From: an uncultured Clostridia bacterium
Lineage (GTDB): Bacteria > Bacillota > Clostridia > Oscillospirales > Butyricicoccaceae
DNA: 12,974 nucleotides
Reading direction: 5' to 3'
Assembly (NCBI GenBank): GCA_910586575.1
Contig: CAJUJQ010000089.1
Location: 1 to 12,974 of the forward strand
In this document: positions 5,310 to 12,169 of the stretch, piece after piece
Numbering within the stretch: the first letter of the stretch is position 1
Layout of the letters: every line of letters begins with the position of its first letter
Translations under genes and position numbers: made by a program
Notes under the pieces: generated by a model
What the model saw: the letters and a program-made list of their open reading frames with translations, nothing else
What the model was told of the DNA's origin: nothing
The model's database searches: none

Positions 5310-6374
5310 ATGCTGCGAAAAATTTTGCGCGCTGTATGCAGGGCCTGTTTGTGTGCATGCCTGGCGTTCCTGTTTTTGGTGTCCGCATCCGCTGCGGATA
5401 CCGCGTATTTGATTTATTCCCATACGGACATTACCCGTTCCATTTTTGCGGTTTCCAATGCGATGGATCAAAGCCCGTCGGGCATCCTGACGATTCAGGA
5501 GGACTTTCAAAATTATACAATCCCAATCTACCGCGCCAGTTCCGGCTGTACGGTCACGGTGCAGGGCAGCGCCGCACAGTTGCGGGTGTTCCCGGTTGAT
5601 GTGATTGGTACGATGGGTTCGGTCCGTTGGCCTGATGAGCTTTCTCCCGAAATCGGGAAGATGCAGGTAACCTTGGCCGAGGGTGTCCAGTCTATCCCGG
5701 CAAGCGATTTCCGGAATTATATTGGACGCCTGACCGGCGGCTATACGTATGAGGTCGGCGCGGGATTCCGGCTGACGGACGTGGGTTCTTATCTGGTCAG
5801 CCACTCCGACGGCGGGATGATGCCCAGCTCGGTAATTGTCCAGGTCAGCGGTGCGGGCGGCATTTCGTCCGGAAGCACAGTCGGTGATTTGCCTGCGTCT
5901 TCCGGGCTGTTTGGTCCAACTGTTGCCCAGTCGGTCAGCGCCACGCAAAACAGCGCGCCGGTCCTGATTAACGGCAAACGGGTCACTTTTGATGCATATA
6001 CCATCAATGAAGGCACCTACGGCTATACTTATTTCAAGCTGCGTGACCTTGCCGCCGCATTGTCCGGCACTGAGAAACAGTATGAAGTGATGTGGGACAA
6101 AACAACCGAATCGGTCCTTCTGCTTTCTGGTATGCCCTATACAATGACCGGCGGGGAGCTTGCCGCCGGAAGCCCCGGCAAAAAAACAGCCAAGCTTTCC
6201 CATTCCTATATCTATAAAGACGGCATGCCCGCCAGTTTGACCGCCTATGTGATTGGGCAGAATAATTATTTCAAGCTGCGTGATATCGCCCAGCTGTTTA
6301 ATTTTAGCGCCGATTGGGATAATGACGCGATGTGCATCGTGATTGACACCTCAAAGCCATATACCGGGAATTAA
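5310..6374 (+). CDS. Secreted protein with copper-amine-oxidase-like stalk domain
   Basis: A 354-residue exported protein of unknown function. The signal peptide is clear: basic start (MLRKILRAVCR), hydrophobic core to about residue 24, and an SASAA cleavage site near 28-29. It has no lipobox. Residues 30-205 match nothing I recognise; they look beta-rich and end in a Gly/Ser linker (180-215). The C-terminus, about 217-349, is a stalk domain of the copper amine oxidase N-terminal type: VLINGKRVTFDAYTI, then two YFKLRDxA motifs (241-248 and 320-327) and WDxxxxxVLL-like strands. Such domains are common on clostridial surface proteins and do not bind copper themselves. The ribosome binding site GGAGG is about 8 nt upstream of the ATG. 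It has its own strong promoter and terminator. The role could be surface attachment or wall-associated; no enzyme motif is seen. Confidence 0.8.
   Translation: MLRKILRAVCRACLCACLAFLFLVSASAADTAYLIYSHTDITRSIFAVSNAMDQSPSGILTIQEDFQNYTIPIYRASSGCTVTVQGSAAQLRVFPVDVIGTMGSVRWPDELSPEIGKMQVTLAEGVQSIPASDFRNYIGRLTGGYTYEVGAGFRLTDVGSYLVSHSDGGMMPSSVIVQVSGAGGISSGSTVGDLPASSGLFGPTVAQSVSATQNSAPVLINGKRVTFDAYTINEGTYGYTYFKLRDLAAALSGTEKQYEVMWDKTTESVLLLSGMPYTMTGGELAAGSPGKKTAKLSHSYIYKDGMPASLTAYVIGQNNYFKLRDIAQLFNFSADWDNDAMCIVIDTSKPYTGN
6029..6283. repeat. 18-bp direct repeat within the stalk domain
   Basis: TTATTTCAAGCTGCGTGA occurs at 6029-6046 and exactly again at 6266-6283, in the same frame, encoding YFKLRD both times (79 codons apart). 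Identical codon use across a protein-level repeat suggests recent duplication, gene conversion or chance retention. Confidence 0.85.
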
Positions 6375-6383
6375 GCCATCAAA

Positions 6384-6410
6384 AAAACGGAAGGTTTTGC
6401 CTTCCGTTTT
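6384..6410. terminator. Bidirectional terminator between convergent genes
   Basis: AAAACGGAAGG (6384-6394) pairs perfectly with CCTTCCGTTTT (6400-6410) around a 5-nt loop. It reads as a terminator on the plus strand (TTTT) for the stalk gene. On the minus strand (seven T) it serves the convergent gene ending at 6419. Confidence 0.93.
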
Positions 6411-6418
6411 CTTAATGG

Positions 6419-6937
6419 TTAGATTTCACCGGCGCCTGTAATGGGGGCAGCGGCAGGGGCGCGGGACATTGACATTGCCGAAATGCCGTCGCTGCCTGCC
6501 GATTCCCCAGATTCAATGGATTCCAGCTCCTTGAGATCCTCTTCATCAAGAATGCTTTCCCATTCCTTCGGGTGGGGGTTTTCCTTGCGCTGCGATAAGG
6601 ACAGCAGATAAAAGGACGGGTCATGCACCATCAGATATTTTTCATCCTCTGGCGGGATTTTGTCCCCACGGCGTAGCCGTGACGCGATTATCATGCATTT
6701 TTCCTGTTTTTTCTGATCCTTCTCCAGCTGCTTGAGCGGGGAGCTTGCTTCCTGCTCCGGCGTTTTCTCCCAGGCAAGCCGGTTCTGCTCCTTGACGAAA
6801 GCAAGGGCTTCCTTGGAAAGCGTCAGCCGGTCGGTATTTTTCTGTGGGGTGAAGGAAGCGCTTTTCTTCTGCGGCTTCCGTTCGGCGGATACCGTCCGTT
6901 CCCGGACGGACGGTCTTAAAACATCCCGGATATTCAT
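6419..6937 (-). CDS. Uncharacterised charged protein
   Basis: I do not recognise a named family. The 172-residue product has no signal peptide or membrane segment and should be cytoplasmic. The N-terminus (1-35) is basic and low in structure. DRLTLSKEAL (36-45) is followed by a charged helix with EKDQKKQEK (72-80). The most family-like part is MIIASRLRRGDKIPPEDEKY (82-101), continuing to HDPSFYLLSLSQRKENPHPKEW. From memory, similar RGDxxPxxDxxYLxxxDP cores occur in hypothetical proteins of Clostridia, but I cannot name a function. The tail (140-172) is acidic, then Ala/Pro/Gly-rich. AGGAGGG precedes the ATG by 7 nt. An 8-bp inverted repeat (ACCGTCCG 6891-6898 with 6907-6914) lies within codons 8-16. 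The gene has its own promoter (6967-6995) and shares the bidirectional terminator. Confidence 0.75.
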   Translation of the reverse strand: MNIRDVLRPSVRERTVSAERKPQKKSASFTPQKNTDRLTLSKEALAFVKEQNRLAWEKTPEQEASSPLKQLEKDQKKQEKCMIIASRLRRGDKIPPEDEKYLMVHDPSFYLLSLSQRKENPHPKEWESILDEEDLKELESIESGESAGSDGISAMSMSRAPAAAPITGAGEI

Positions 6938-6966
6938 GTGCAGTCCCTCCTATCCTTCTTTCCCTT

Positions 6967-6995
6967 ATTTTAACACTTTCGAGCCTGCTTTTCAA
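6967..6995 (-). promoter_or_regulatory. Promoter of the uncharacterised 172-residue gene
   Basis: On the minus strand -35 TTGAAA (6990-6995), a 17-nt spacer and -10 TAAAAT (6967-6972) sit 30 nt before the start codon, immediately after the preceding gene's terminator. Confidence 0.75.
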
Positions 6996-6998
6996 TAG

Positions 6999-7026
6999 AA
7001 AAAGGTGCGCTGCTGCGCACCTTTTT
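6999..7026 (-). terminator. Terminator of the PpiC foldase gene
   Basis: GGTGCGC (7004-7010) pairs perfectly with GCGCACC (7015-7021) around TGCT. The stem is extended by A and T tracts on both sides, so it is symmetric. On the minus strand TTTTT follows directly, beginning 8 nt after the foldase stop. Confidence 0.93.
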
Positions 7027-7034
7027 TGGAATTC

Positions 7035-8201
7035 TTATGCTGCCGGTTCACTGCTTTCCGGGGAATCTGCGCTTCCTTCCGGGGTGTCAGCCGGGACGGG
7101 ATCCTCGCTGCCTTCGGCAGGCTCCTCCTTTTCGCCATTTGCGGCATCATCAGCGCCATACAGGTAATCCTGCACGGTATACAGGTCAATTGCATTGTAC
7201 AGCTCATCGTTGCGGACAACGTCCATTGCTGCGGCGCGCTCTGCAAGCAGGTCGTCAATGGAGTACGCCTCCATATAGGCAGCGAAGGTATCGTGGTTTT
7301 GGGTAATATAATCATCCTCGAAGGGCAGGCGCTGGATGATGTGCCAGCCGTATTCGCTCTTGACCGGGTCGGAAATTTCACCCTCGGCAAGCGCCGCCGT
7401 ACCTTCGTAGAATGCATCGACCATGTCGCCTTCCTTAAAGGCATAGCCGTCCGGCTGCTGGGCCATGCCGGGGTCCTCGCCGTATGCGGCAATCAGGCTG
7501 TCGAAGTTTTCTCCGCTCTTGGCGCGCTCCGCGACTTCTGCGGCCAGCGCTTCCGCATTTTCGGTTGCGTCGGTAATCAGGACATGCTTGGCGCGGAGAT
7601 AGTTTTCATTCATGTACGTTTTGATTTCCTCGGTCGGGACGCGGTACTCGCCGCCCTCGCCGAACAGGAAGTCATTCAGCCGGGTATATATATAGGAATT
7701 GTACAGGCGGTTGTCAAAAAGCTGCTCAGTCATGCCGATATTGGAAAGCTGAGTCTGGAACTCCTCTTCGCCGCCCAGTGAATCAATGGAAGCCTGCTTC
7801 ATGGAAAGCGCTTCGTCAATCTGTGCGCGGGTCAGGTGCACATTGTATTGGTCAACCAGGCCGATTGCCGCCTGACGTTCGGTCAGCTCCTGATCTACCG
7901 ATGTACGGATTTGCTCCAGGAATTCTTCCTCAGTCCAAACGCTGGACCAGTTCATGCCCAGGGAAGCGAGCATGCTGTTCCACGCGTTGGCATAGTCAAT
8001 GAAATAATAAGCGTATTCCTCGGCGATAACCGGGTTGCCGTCGATGGTCATCACGACATCATGGCCGGCGGCTTCGATGGGGTTGTAATGCAGCGCGCCA
8101 TAGGTACTGGCCGGGATTATGGTGGGCAGGCCGCGCACGGCAGCCAGGGACAGCGCGCACATCAGCACCATTGCGGTTAAGCGTTTGTAAAAATGGGGCA
8201 T
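7035..8201 (-). CDS. Secreted PpiC-type peptidyl-prolyl isomerase (PrsA/SurA-like foldase)
   Basis: An exported foldase of 388 residues that should speed cis-trans isomerisation of proline bonds in secreted proteins outside the membrane. A signal peptide covers about residues 1-32: YKR, then the hydrophobic AMVLMCALSLAAV. The one cysteine (C15) is not in a lipobox, so unlike PrsA it does not look like a lipoprotein. Residues 50-185 are a SurA/PrsA-like helical chaperone region (VMTIDGNPVIAEEYAYYF at 50-67). The rotamase domain spans about 203-293: RAKHVLI, FDSLIAAYGEDPGM, PDGYAFKEGDMV and ISDPVKSEYGWHIIQ. The C-terminus from 350 is an acidic Pro/Glu/Ser tail. AGGAGAG precedes the ATG. Promoter and terminator are its own. 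Neighbouring envelope genes fit a role in folding wall or surface proteins. Confidence 0.9.
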   Translation of the reverse strand: MPHFYKRLTAMVLMCALSLAAVRGLPTIIPASTYGALHYNPIEAAGHDVVMTIDGNPVIAEEYAYYFIDYANAWNSMLASLGMNWSSVWTEEEFLEQIRTSVDQELTERQAAIGLVDQYNVHLTRAQIDEALSMKQASIDSLGGEEEFQTQLSNIGMTEQLFDNRLYNSYIYTRLNDFLFGEGGEYRVPTEEIKTYMNENYLRAKHVLITDATENAEALAAEVAERAKSGENFDSLIAAYGEDPGMAQQPDGYAFKEGDMVDAFYEGTAALAEGEISDPVKSEYGWHIIQRLPFEDDYITQNHDTFAAYMEAYSIDDLLAERAAAMDVVRNDELYNAIDLYTVQDYLYGADDAANGEKEEPAEGSEDPVPADTPEGSADSPESSEPAA

Positions 8202-8256
8202 TTTTTATGTCTCTCCTATCAAATTTTTATTATGCAAAGTTATCGGACTGTCTGTT

Positions 8257-8285
8257 ATTATAACACGGAACACAAAAGACCGCAA
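8257..8285 (-). promoter_or_regulatory. Promoter of the PpiC foldase gene
   Basis: On the minus strand -35 TTGCGG (8280-8285), a 17-nt spacer and a perfect -10 TATAAT (8257-8262). Leader of roughly 50 nt to the start codon. Confidence 0.7.
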
Positions 8286-8338
8286 CTATATTCACAAAAT
8301 TGTCACACGAGAAATCTTCTGCCGCGGGCAGAGCCAAC

Positions 8339-8368
8339 AAAAAAGGCACTGACAGCCGCCAATGCCTT
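8339..8368 (-). terminator. Terminator of the lytic transglycosylase gene
   Basis: On the minus strand AAGGCA (8368-8363) pairs with TGCCTT (8348-8343) around a 14-nt loop. The final TT of the stem runs into four more T residues, giving a six-T tract. It begins about 12 nt after the stop codon at 8380. Confidence 0.8.
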
Positions 8369-8379
8369 CTTAAAACTGC

Positions 8380-9087
8380 TCAAAAGGTCTGTTCTTCCTC
8401 ATCCGGGTCGCGGGTAATCGTTTCCATCAGCTGATTCTGCACGGCGTTTTTCAGCCCTTCACAGAACAGCGCGGTGCTGCCGGAGAGCAAATCCTGACCG
8501 CTGACGGCTTCCAGGATTTCCGAAAGGGCGGAACCGAACGCGGCAGGCACCGTGCCCGCGCTGGCAACTGAATATGCCGAAAGCGGGACGGAAATTGCGC
8601 CGCCCAGCATGCAGCTGATTTTACGGACATAGTTCTGGGTTTCTGCGTAAGGGGGGACGCCGCCATATCGGTCAACCGCGCCGGGACCGGCGTTGTAGGC
8701 GGCTAAAGCGAGTGTCGTGTCGCCGTTGTAGCGGTCGAGCATCTTCCGCAGATAGCGCGCGCCGCCGAGAATGTTCTGCGCCGGGTCGTTGACATCGGTC
8801 ACGCCGACCGAGCGCGCGGTCTCCGGCATCAGCTGCATGATACCGGTCGCGCCGCAGTGCGAGACGCAATTCTGATTAAAGTCGGATTCCGCCTTTGCGA
8901 CGGCTTTCAAGAGGTCAGTGGGGACGCCGGTCGCCCGCGAAGCATATGTAAACATGGATTCCAAATCGGACAGCCCGCTCAGCGCGGCCTGCTGCATTGC
9001 CTGATGGAAGCCGCTGCCGCCGGATGAAACCTTGTACCCATCCCGGACCTGTGTTAAATCCATCGTTTGAATCGGTGTAACGAACAT
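8380..9087 (-). CDS. Lytic transglycosylase (SLT domain)
   Basis: A peptidoglycan lytic transglycosylase of 235 residues, cleaving the MurNAc-GlcNAc bond with formation of anhydro-MurNAc. The SLT (lysozyme-like) domain covers about 43-160. It contains the catalytic glutamate in KAESDFN (E67), GATGIMQLMPETA (79-91), NILGGARYLRKML (105-117), AAYNAGPGAV (129-138) and VPPYAETQNYV (144-154), all typical of family 1. The first 42 residues are polar and show no signal peptide or membrane segment, so the export route is unclear. The C-terminus from 160 (ends DPDEEEQTF) is not conserved and contains a mild hydrophobic stretch. AAGGAAGG precedes the ATG by about 9 nt. It is monocistronic, with a 17-spaced promoter and its own terminator. 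The catalytic call is firm; cellular placement is not. Confidence 0.92.
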   Translation of the reverse strand: MFVTPIQTMDLTQVRDGYKVSSGGSGFHQAMQQAALSGLSDLESMFTYASRATGVPTDLLKAVAKAESDFNQNCVSHCGATGIMQLMPETARSVGVTDVNDPAQNILGGARYLRKMLDRYNGDTTLALAAYNAGPGAVDRYGGVPPYAETQNYVRKISCMLGGAISVPLSAYSVASAGTVPAAFGSALSEILEAVSGQDLLSGSTALFCEGLKNAVQNQLMETITRDPDEEEQTF

Positions 9088-9122
9088 AGCGATTTGCCTT
9101 CCTTATCGATATTCATGGTAAT

Positions 9123-9151
9123 AGTATACCACATCCGGGCGGTAAAGCCAA
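9123..9151 (-). promoter_or_regulatory. Promoter of the lytic transglycosylase gene
   Basis: On the minus strand -35 TTGGCT (9146-9151), a 17-nt spacer and -10 TATACT (9123-9128) preceded by an extended TGG. Leader of about 30 nt. Confidence 0.75.
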
Positions 9152-9233
9152 GCCTTTTTTGCAAAAAAAAAACGGCAGACCGGCTGACAATCAATTGAAG
9201 ACCCAAAGGTCAGGTAAATATTGTATAAAAGAC

Positions 9234-9297
9234 AAAAAACTCCCTATGTGCAGCCCCAAAGCGAGTTGGAATCTGAACAATAGGGAGTCTTGTTTTT
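9234..9297. terminator. Compound terminator at the end of the xpaC-TPM operon
   Basis: ACTCCCTAT (9239-9247) pairs perfectly with ATAGGGAGT (9280-9288). Inside, GTGCAG/CTGAAC pair with one mismatch and CCAA/TTGG close the top. On the minus strand the stem runs into six T residues, about 43 nt after the TPM gene stop. On the plus strand a longer T tract (9293-9298) follows after four bases, so it may act both ways. Confidence 0.82.
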
Positions 9298-9330
9298 TTA
9301 TGGATAGGCTGATGGATTTACTGCCAGCGG

Positions 9331-9610
9331 TTAATGCCGTCCGGCACCGCCGCCGCGTCCACCGCCGCCGCCGAAGCCGCCCCCACGGCTGCCGCCGCCG
9401 AAGCCTCCGCCAAAGCCGCCCCTACGGCTGCTGCCGCCAAAGCCGCCCCTGTGTGGACGGCTGGAACCGCCGCGCGGCGCACCAGAGGAACGTCCGGCAC
9501 CGCCGCCGCGCGCACCGCCTCCACCGAAGCCGCCGCCGCGAGAGCTGCTGCCAAAGCCGCCGGGACTGCCGCCCATGCCGCCGCCAAAACCACCGCCGGG
9601 GCCGTGCGGC
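9331..9610. repeat. Low-complexity GC-rich repeat coding the Gly-rich tail
   Basis: The plus strand here is dominated by GCC/CCG/AAGCC units with imperfect periodicity. One example is a CCACGGCTGCCGCCGCC-like unit recurring near 9383 and 9429. It codes the FGGG/RGG tail on the minus strand. The region also reads open in other frames, which is a composition effect. Repeats of this type tend to vary in length between strains. Confidence 0.75.
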
Positions 9611-10410
9611 GGCTGTCTGCGGTTATGCGGCGGGGGAGGGGGCGGGGGCGCACGATGATAGTGCCCGGGGCCAAAGAAGCCGCCCCAAAAGGTACGTCTT
9701 GGCGGTGGGGGTGGATAGCCGCCGCCGTAGAAATTCCGTCTGGGTCTGCGGGGGCGAAGCATAATCCCCACAAACAGCAGCAGCAGAATCATCACAACAA
9801 TCATAGTGGTAACCGCCTCTCCAAGGCCGCTGCCGCGCCGCTCCGGCTGGGATGGCACGGCGGGAGTGTAATCCTGTGGGGCCGTAATCCCGCTTTGTAC
9901 CGGCGTTTGCTCTGCCGGGGCCTGCCCATATTGCTGGTACAGCGTTTCGATTTCCTCGCAAAAGGCTGTATATACTTTCTGCACCCCGGCATCATAATCC
10001 TTAGCGGCGAAATCCGGCTCCAGATACGCGTCTAAAATATCCTGCATCTTGTTCGCGTCCAGATAACGCCCCAGACCGGCGCTGGGCATGGCATAGTAGT
10101 TGTCGTCGCCGATTGCCAGCGTCAGCACAACGCCGTCCACAATTTCCCATTCGTCGAAAACGGCCTGACAGTACGCGTCAATTTCATATGTCCCGGTATA
10201 ATCAGTCGTAATGACATACATTCCCGTACCGGTATTATAAGCGGTCGTTTCCCCCAGCGTATTCAGGCTGGTAACCGTGCTGTCGTCAAGCACTTCGGCG
10301 TCATCGATCAAATAGCCCGAAGTCGGCTTCGCCGGGATACCGGCCGCGCCCGCAAAGATGGTAAACACCACCAGCAGCGTGCATAAAATGGCAAATTTCC
10401 GTTTCATCAT
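9331..10410 (-). CDS. TPM-domain membrane protein with Gly/Arg-rich tail
   Basis: A 359-residue membrane protein with a TPM domain (TLP18.3/Psb32/MOLO-1 fold). Its role in bacteria is unclear, with proposed links to envelope stress or assembly of membrane complexes. A signal peptide or anchor lies at 5-23. The TPM domain is about 30-165, beginning YLIDDAEVLDDSTVTSLN and including GMYVITTD and GLGRYLDANK. A Pro/Gln linker leads to a second membrane segment at about 199-217 (TTMIVVMILLLLFVGIML). RPRRPRR (219-225) follows, which by the positive-inside rule puts the tail in the cytoplasm. The tail has two proline runs (233-237, 255-261). From 270 to the end it is almost wholly Gly, Arg, Ser and Phe (FGGG and RGG motifs). 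GAGAGGGG precedes the first of two ATGs by 6 nt and overlaps the end of the upstream gene's 3' region (12-nt gap). Last gene of the operon. Confidence 0.88.
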   Translation of the reverse strand: MMKRKFAILCTLLVVFTIFAGAAGIPAKPTSGYLIDDAEVLDDSTVTSLNTLGETTAYNTGTGMYVITTDYTGTYEIDAYCQAVFDEWEIVDGVVLTLAIGDDNYYAMPSAGLGRYLDANKMQDILDAYLEPDFAAKDYDAGVQKVYTAFCEEIETLYQQYGQAPAEQTPVQSGITAPQDYTPAVPSQPERRGSGLGEAVTTMIVVMILLLLFVGIMLRPRRPRRNFYGGGYPPPPPRRTFWGGFFGPGHYHRAPPPPPPPHNRRQPPHGPGGGFGGGMGGSPGGFGSSSRGGGFGGGGARGGGAGRSSGAPRGGSSRPHRGGFGGSSRRGGFGGGFGGGSRGGGFGGGGGRGGGAGRH

Positions 10411-10422
10411 GTATCGCCCCTC

Positions 10423-10968
10423 TCAGCGGGTTTCGGTGAAGCGCGGCATCTCGCCGCTGCCGGACATCCGTCCGATCAGCGCGGCGAGCGGATCGCCGAA
10501 CAGGCGGTTGTAGTCCGCTGCCTTTTCGTCATAATAGCTGTCAAAGCGCAGATGGCTGAGATATTCGGTGTAGCTGCGCAGCTGCCGCTCCCAGCTGGTG
10601 CGTAAGGTTTCGTCGCCGATTTCCAACGCGGCGTCCAGCGCTTGGACGGCTTCGGTCAGCTGCGCGCAGGCATCAGCGTATTTCTCCGGGGTGTCGGCCT
10701 CGTCGAGCTGCGCCCACGCGGCGGCAACCGTGCGCTGTTCGGCTTCCGCGCTGCCCGTTTCTTCCGAAATACGGAGCAGGTTATAGCTGGTTTCCCGCAG
10801 CTCCATCAGGTCGTTATAGACAGAAAAGCCCGCTTTCCCGTCATAAAAAGCAAGTTCCGCCGCCGCGCGCGCCTTGCGGAGCTTCATGCCGCCCCCGCCC
10901 AGCACGGACAGCACAGCCGCCAGCAACAGCACCAGCACGGCGGTCGATGTTTTTTTCAGCCGGTTCAC
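10423..10968 (-). CDS. LemA-like membrane-anchored protein
   Basis: A 181-residue protein with a single N-terminal membrane segment (about 8-24) followed by GGGGMKLRKAR and a helical body. I do not recognise it firmly. The overall plan (one anchor, long helices, YNDLMELRETSYNL at 51-64, and ADYNRLFGDPLAALIGRM near the end at 151-168) resembles LemA family proteins. LemA proteins have a YNxLVxLR start and a YNxxxxxFPxxLxAxxxxF end and commonly sit beside TPM-domain genes. The match is remote, so LemA-like is an inference from plan and neighbourhood. The start is GTG at 10968, with GGAGG 7 nt upstream. It lies 12 nt after telA and 12 nt before the TPM gene, so translation is probably coupled. 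The body is Ala/Glu-rich and probably extracytoplasmic. Confidence 0.6.
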   Translation of the reverse strand: MNRLKKTSTAVLVLLLAAVLSVLGGGGMKLRKARAAAELAFYDGKAGFSVYNDLMELRETSYNLLRISEETGSAEAEQRTVAAAWAQLDEADTPEKYADACAQLTEAVQALDAALEIGDETLRTSWERQLRSYTEYLSHLRFDSYYDEKAADYNRLFGDPLAALIGRMSGSGEMPRFTETR

Positions 10969-10980
10969 GGCGCTGCCTCC

Positions 10981-12129
10981 TTACCGGGTCGAAATTTCAA
11001 GCAGTTTCTGTTTCAGCTCATCTTCAATCCTGCCAAGCTCTTCCTCGGCCGCTGCGCGTTTCTGCTGGCCATCGGACTGAATTTTCATGACCTCGTCCAG
11101 CGTTTCAATCAGGCTGCGGTTGGTCTGCTGGAGCGTTTCAATGTCCACAATTCCGCGTTCGCTTTCTTTCGCAGCCTCAATGGTGCCCATTTTCAGCGCG
11201 GCGGCGTTCTTTTTCAGCAGCTCATTGGTCATATCGGTCACTGCGCGCTGGGCGGAAATCGCCTGCTGGGAATTGGCAAGGCCGAGCGCCAGCACCATCT
11301 GGCTTTTCCAGAGCGGGATGGTATTGACAATGGAAGATTGGATTTTCTCCGCCATCATGGCGTCGTTGTTCTGCACCAGTCGGATTTGCGGCGCCATCTG
11401 AATGGAAACCGTGCGGGTCAGTTCCAGGTCGTACAGTTTTTTCTCAAAGCGGTTACACTGATCCTCAAAATCGCGCGCCGCCTGCGCGTCCTCGGGCAGG
11501 CCGGAGGCCTGGGCTTTCGATACCAGCGCGGGCAGCTCGGTGGCGCGTACCTCGGCAAGCTTCTGCCTGCCCGCCAGGATATACATGGTCAGCTCTTTGA
11601 AATATACGAGATTTTTCTCATACATTTTATCCAGCATTTTGATATCCTTAAGCAGCGTTACCTGATGTCCCTCCAGCATGCTGGTGATGCGCTCCACATT
11701 GGTTTCGGCCTTGGCATATTTGGTTTTCATTTCGTCAAGCTGGTTCCCCGCCTTTTTGAACAGGCCGCGCAAGCCCTTGGGCTGCTCGGCGGCGGCATCA
11801 AAGCCACGCAGCTCGGTCACCAGCCCGGTAATCATGTCGCCGACCTCGCCGAGGTCCTTGGTGCGCACGCTTTCCAGCGCCGCGCCCGAAAAATCGGCAA
11901 TTTTTTTCTGGCTTGCCGCGCCGTAATTGAGAATCAGCGCGGAGTTTTTCAAATCAATCTGCTGCGCAAAATCCTGTACCATTTTCTGTTCCGCCGGGCT
12001 GAGCGGGGTCTGTTCGACCGCGGCGGGCGCGGCAGGCTTGGGGGTCTCCGCCGTTTCGGCGGGGGCAAGATCCAGCGTCAGGCTGGGCGCTTCCACGGCG
12101 CTTAAATCGTTCATCAGATTTTCATCCAT
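10981..12129 (-). CDS. TelA/KlaA family toxic anion resistance protein
   Basis: A TelA-family protein (B. subtilis YaaN relative) of 382 residues, cytoplasmic and mostly helical. The family is associated with tellurite and other toxic-anion or envelope stress, but no biochemical activity is established. The N-terminal 45 residues are Ala/Pro-rich and disordered-looking. The conserved body runs from about 50 to 378, with KGLRGLFKKAGNQLDEM (118-134), KMLDKMYEKNLVYFKELTMYI (164-184) and the core TVSIQMAPQIRLVQNND (240-256) plus KIQSSIVNTIPLWKSQMVLAL (262-282). A charged coiled coil ends the protein. I start at 12129, which has GGGAGG about 9 nt upstream. A start 8 codons earlier (12153) has no proper site. 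It follows xpaC by 87 nt, with a hairpin between, and precedes the LemA-like gene by 12 nt. Confidence 0.92.
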   Translation of the reverse strand: MDENLMNDLSAVEAPSLTLDLAPAETAETPKPAAPAAVEQTPLSPAEQKMVQDFAQQIDLKNSALILNYGAASQKKIADFSGAALESVRTKDLGEVGDMITGLVTELRGFDAAAEQPKGLRGLFKKAGNQLDEMKTKYAKAETNVERITSMLEGHQVTLLKDIKMLDKMYEKNLVYFKELTMYILAGRQKLAEVRATELPALVSKAQASGLPEDAQAARDFEDQCNRFEKKLYDLELTRTVSIQMAPQIRLVQNNDAMMAEKIQSSIVNTIPLWKSQMVLALGLANSQQAISAQRAVTDMTNELLKKNAAALKMGTIEAAKESERGIVDIETLQQTNRSLIETLDEVMKIQSDGQQKRAAAEEELGRIEDELKQKLLEISTR

Positions 12130-12169
12130 GAGTCTGTTCCTCCCTTTTCCCATATCCTAATGAAGATCA

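Noticed and set aside
9334..10035. Plus-strand and other-frame open frames rich in Ala, opposite the TPM gene
   Set aside because: They arise from the GCC/CCG repeat that codes the Gly-rich tail. The minus-strand frame has a signal peptide, TPM domain and ribosome binding site.
10642..12105. A 487-residue plus-strand open frame opposite telA and the LemA-like gene
   Set aside because: Antisense to well-supported genes with ribosome binding sites; composition effect.
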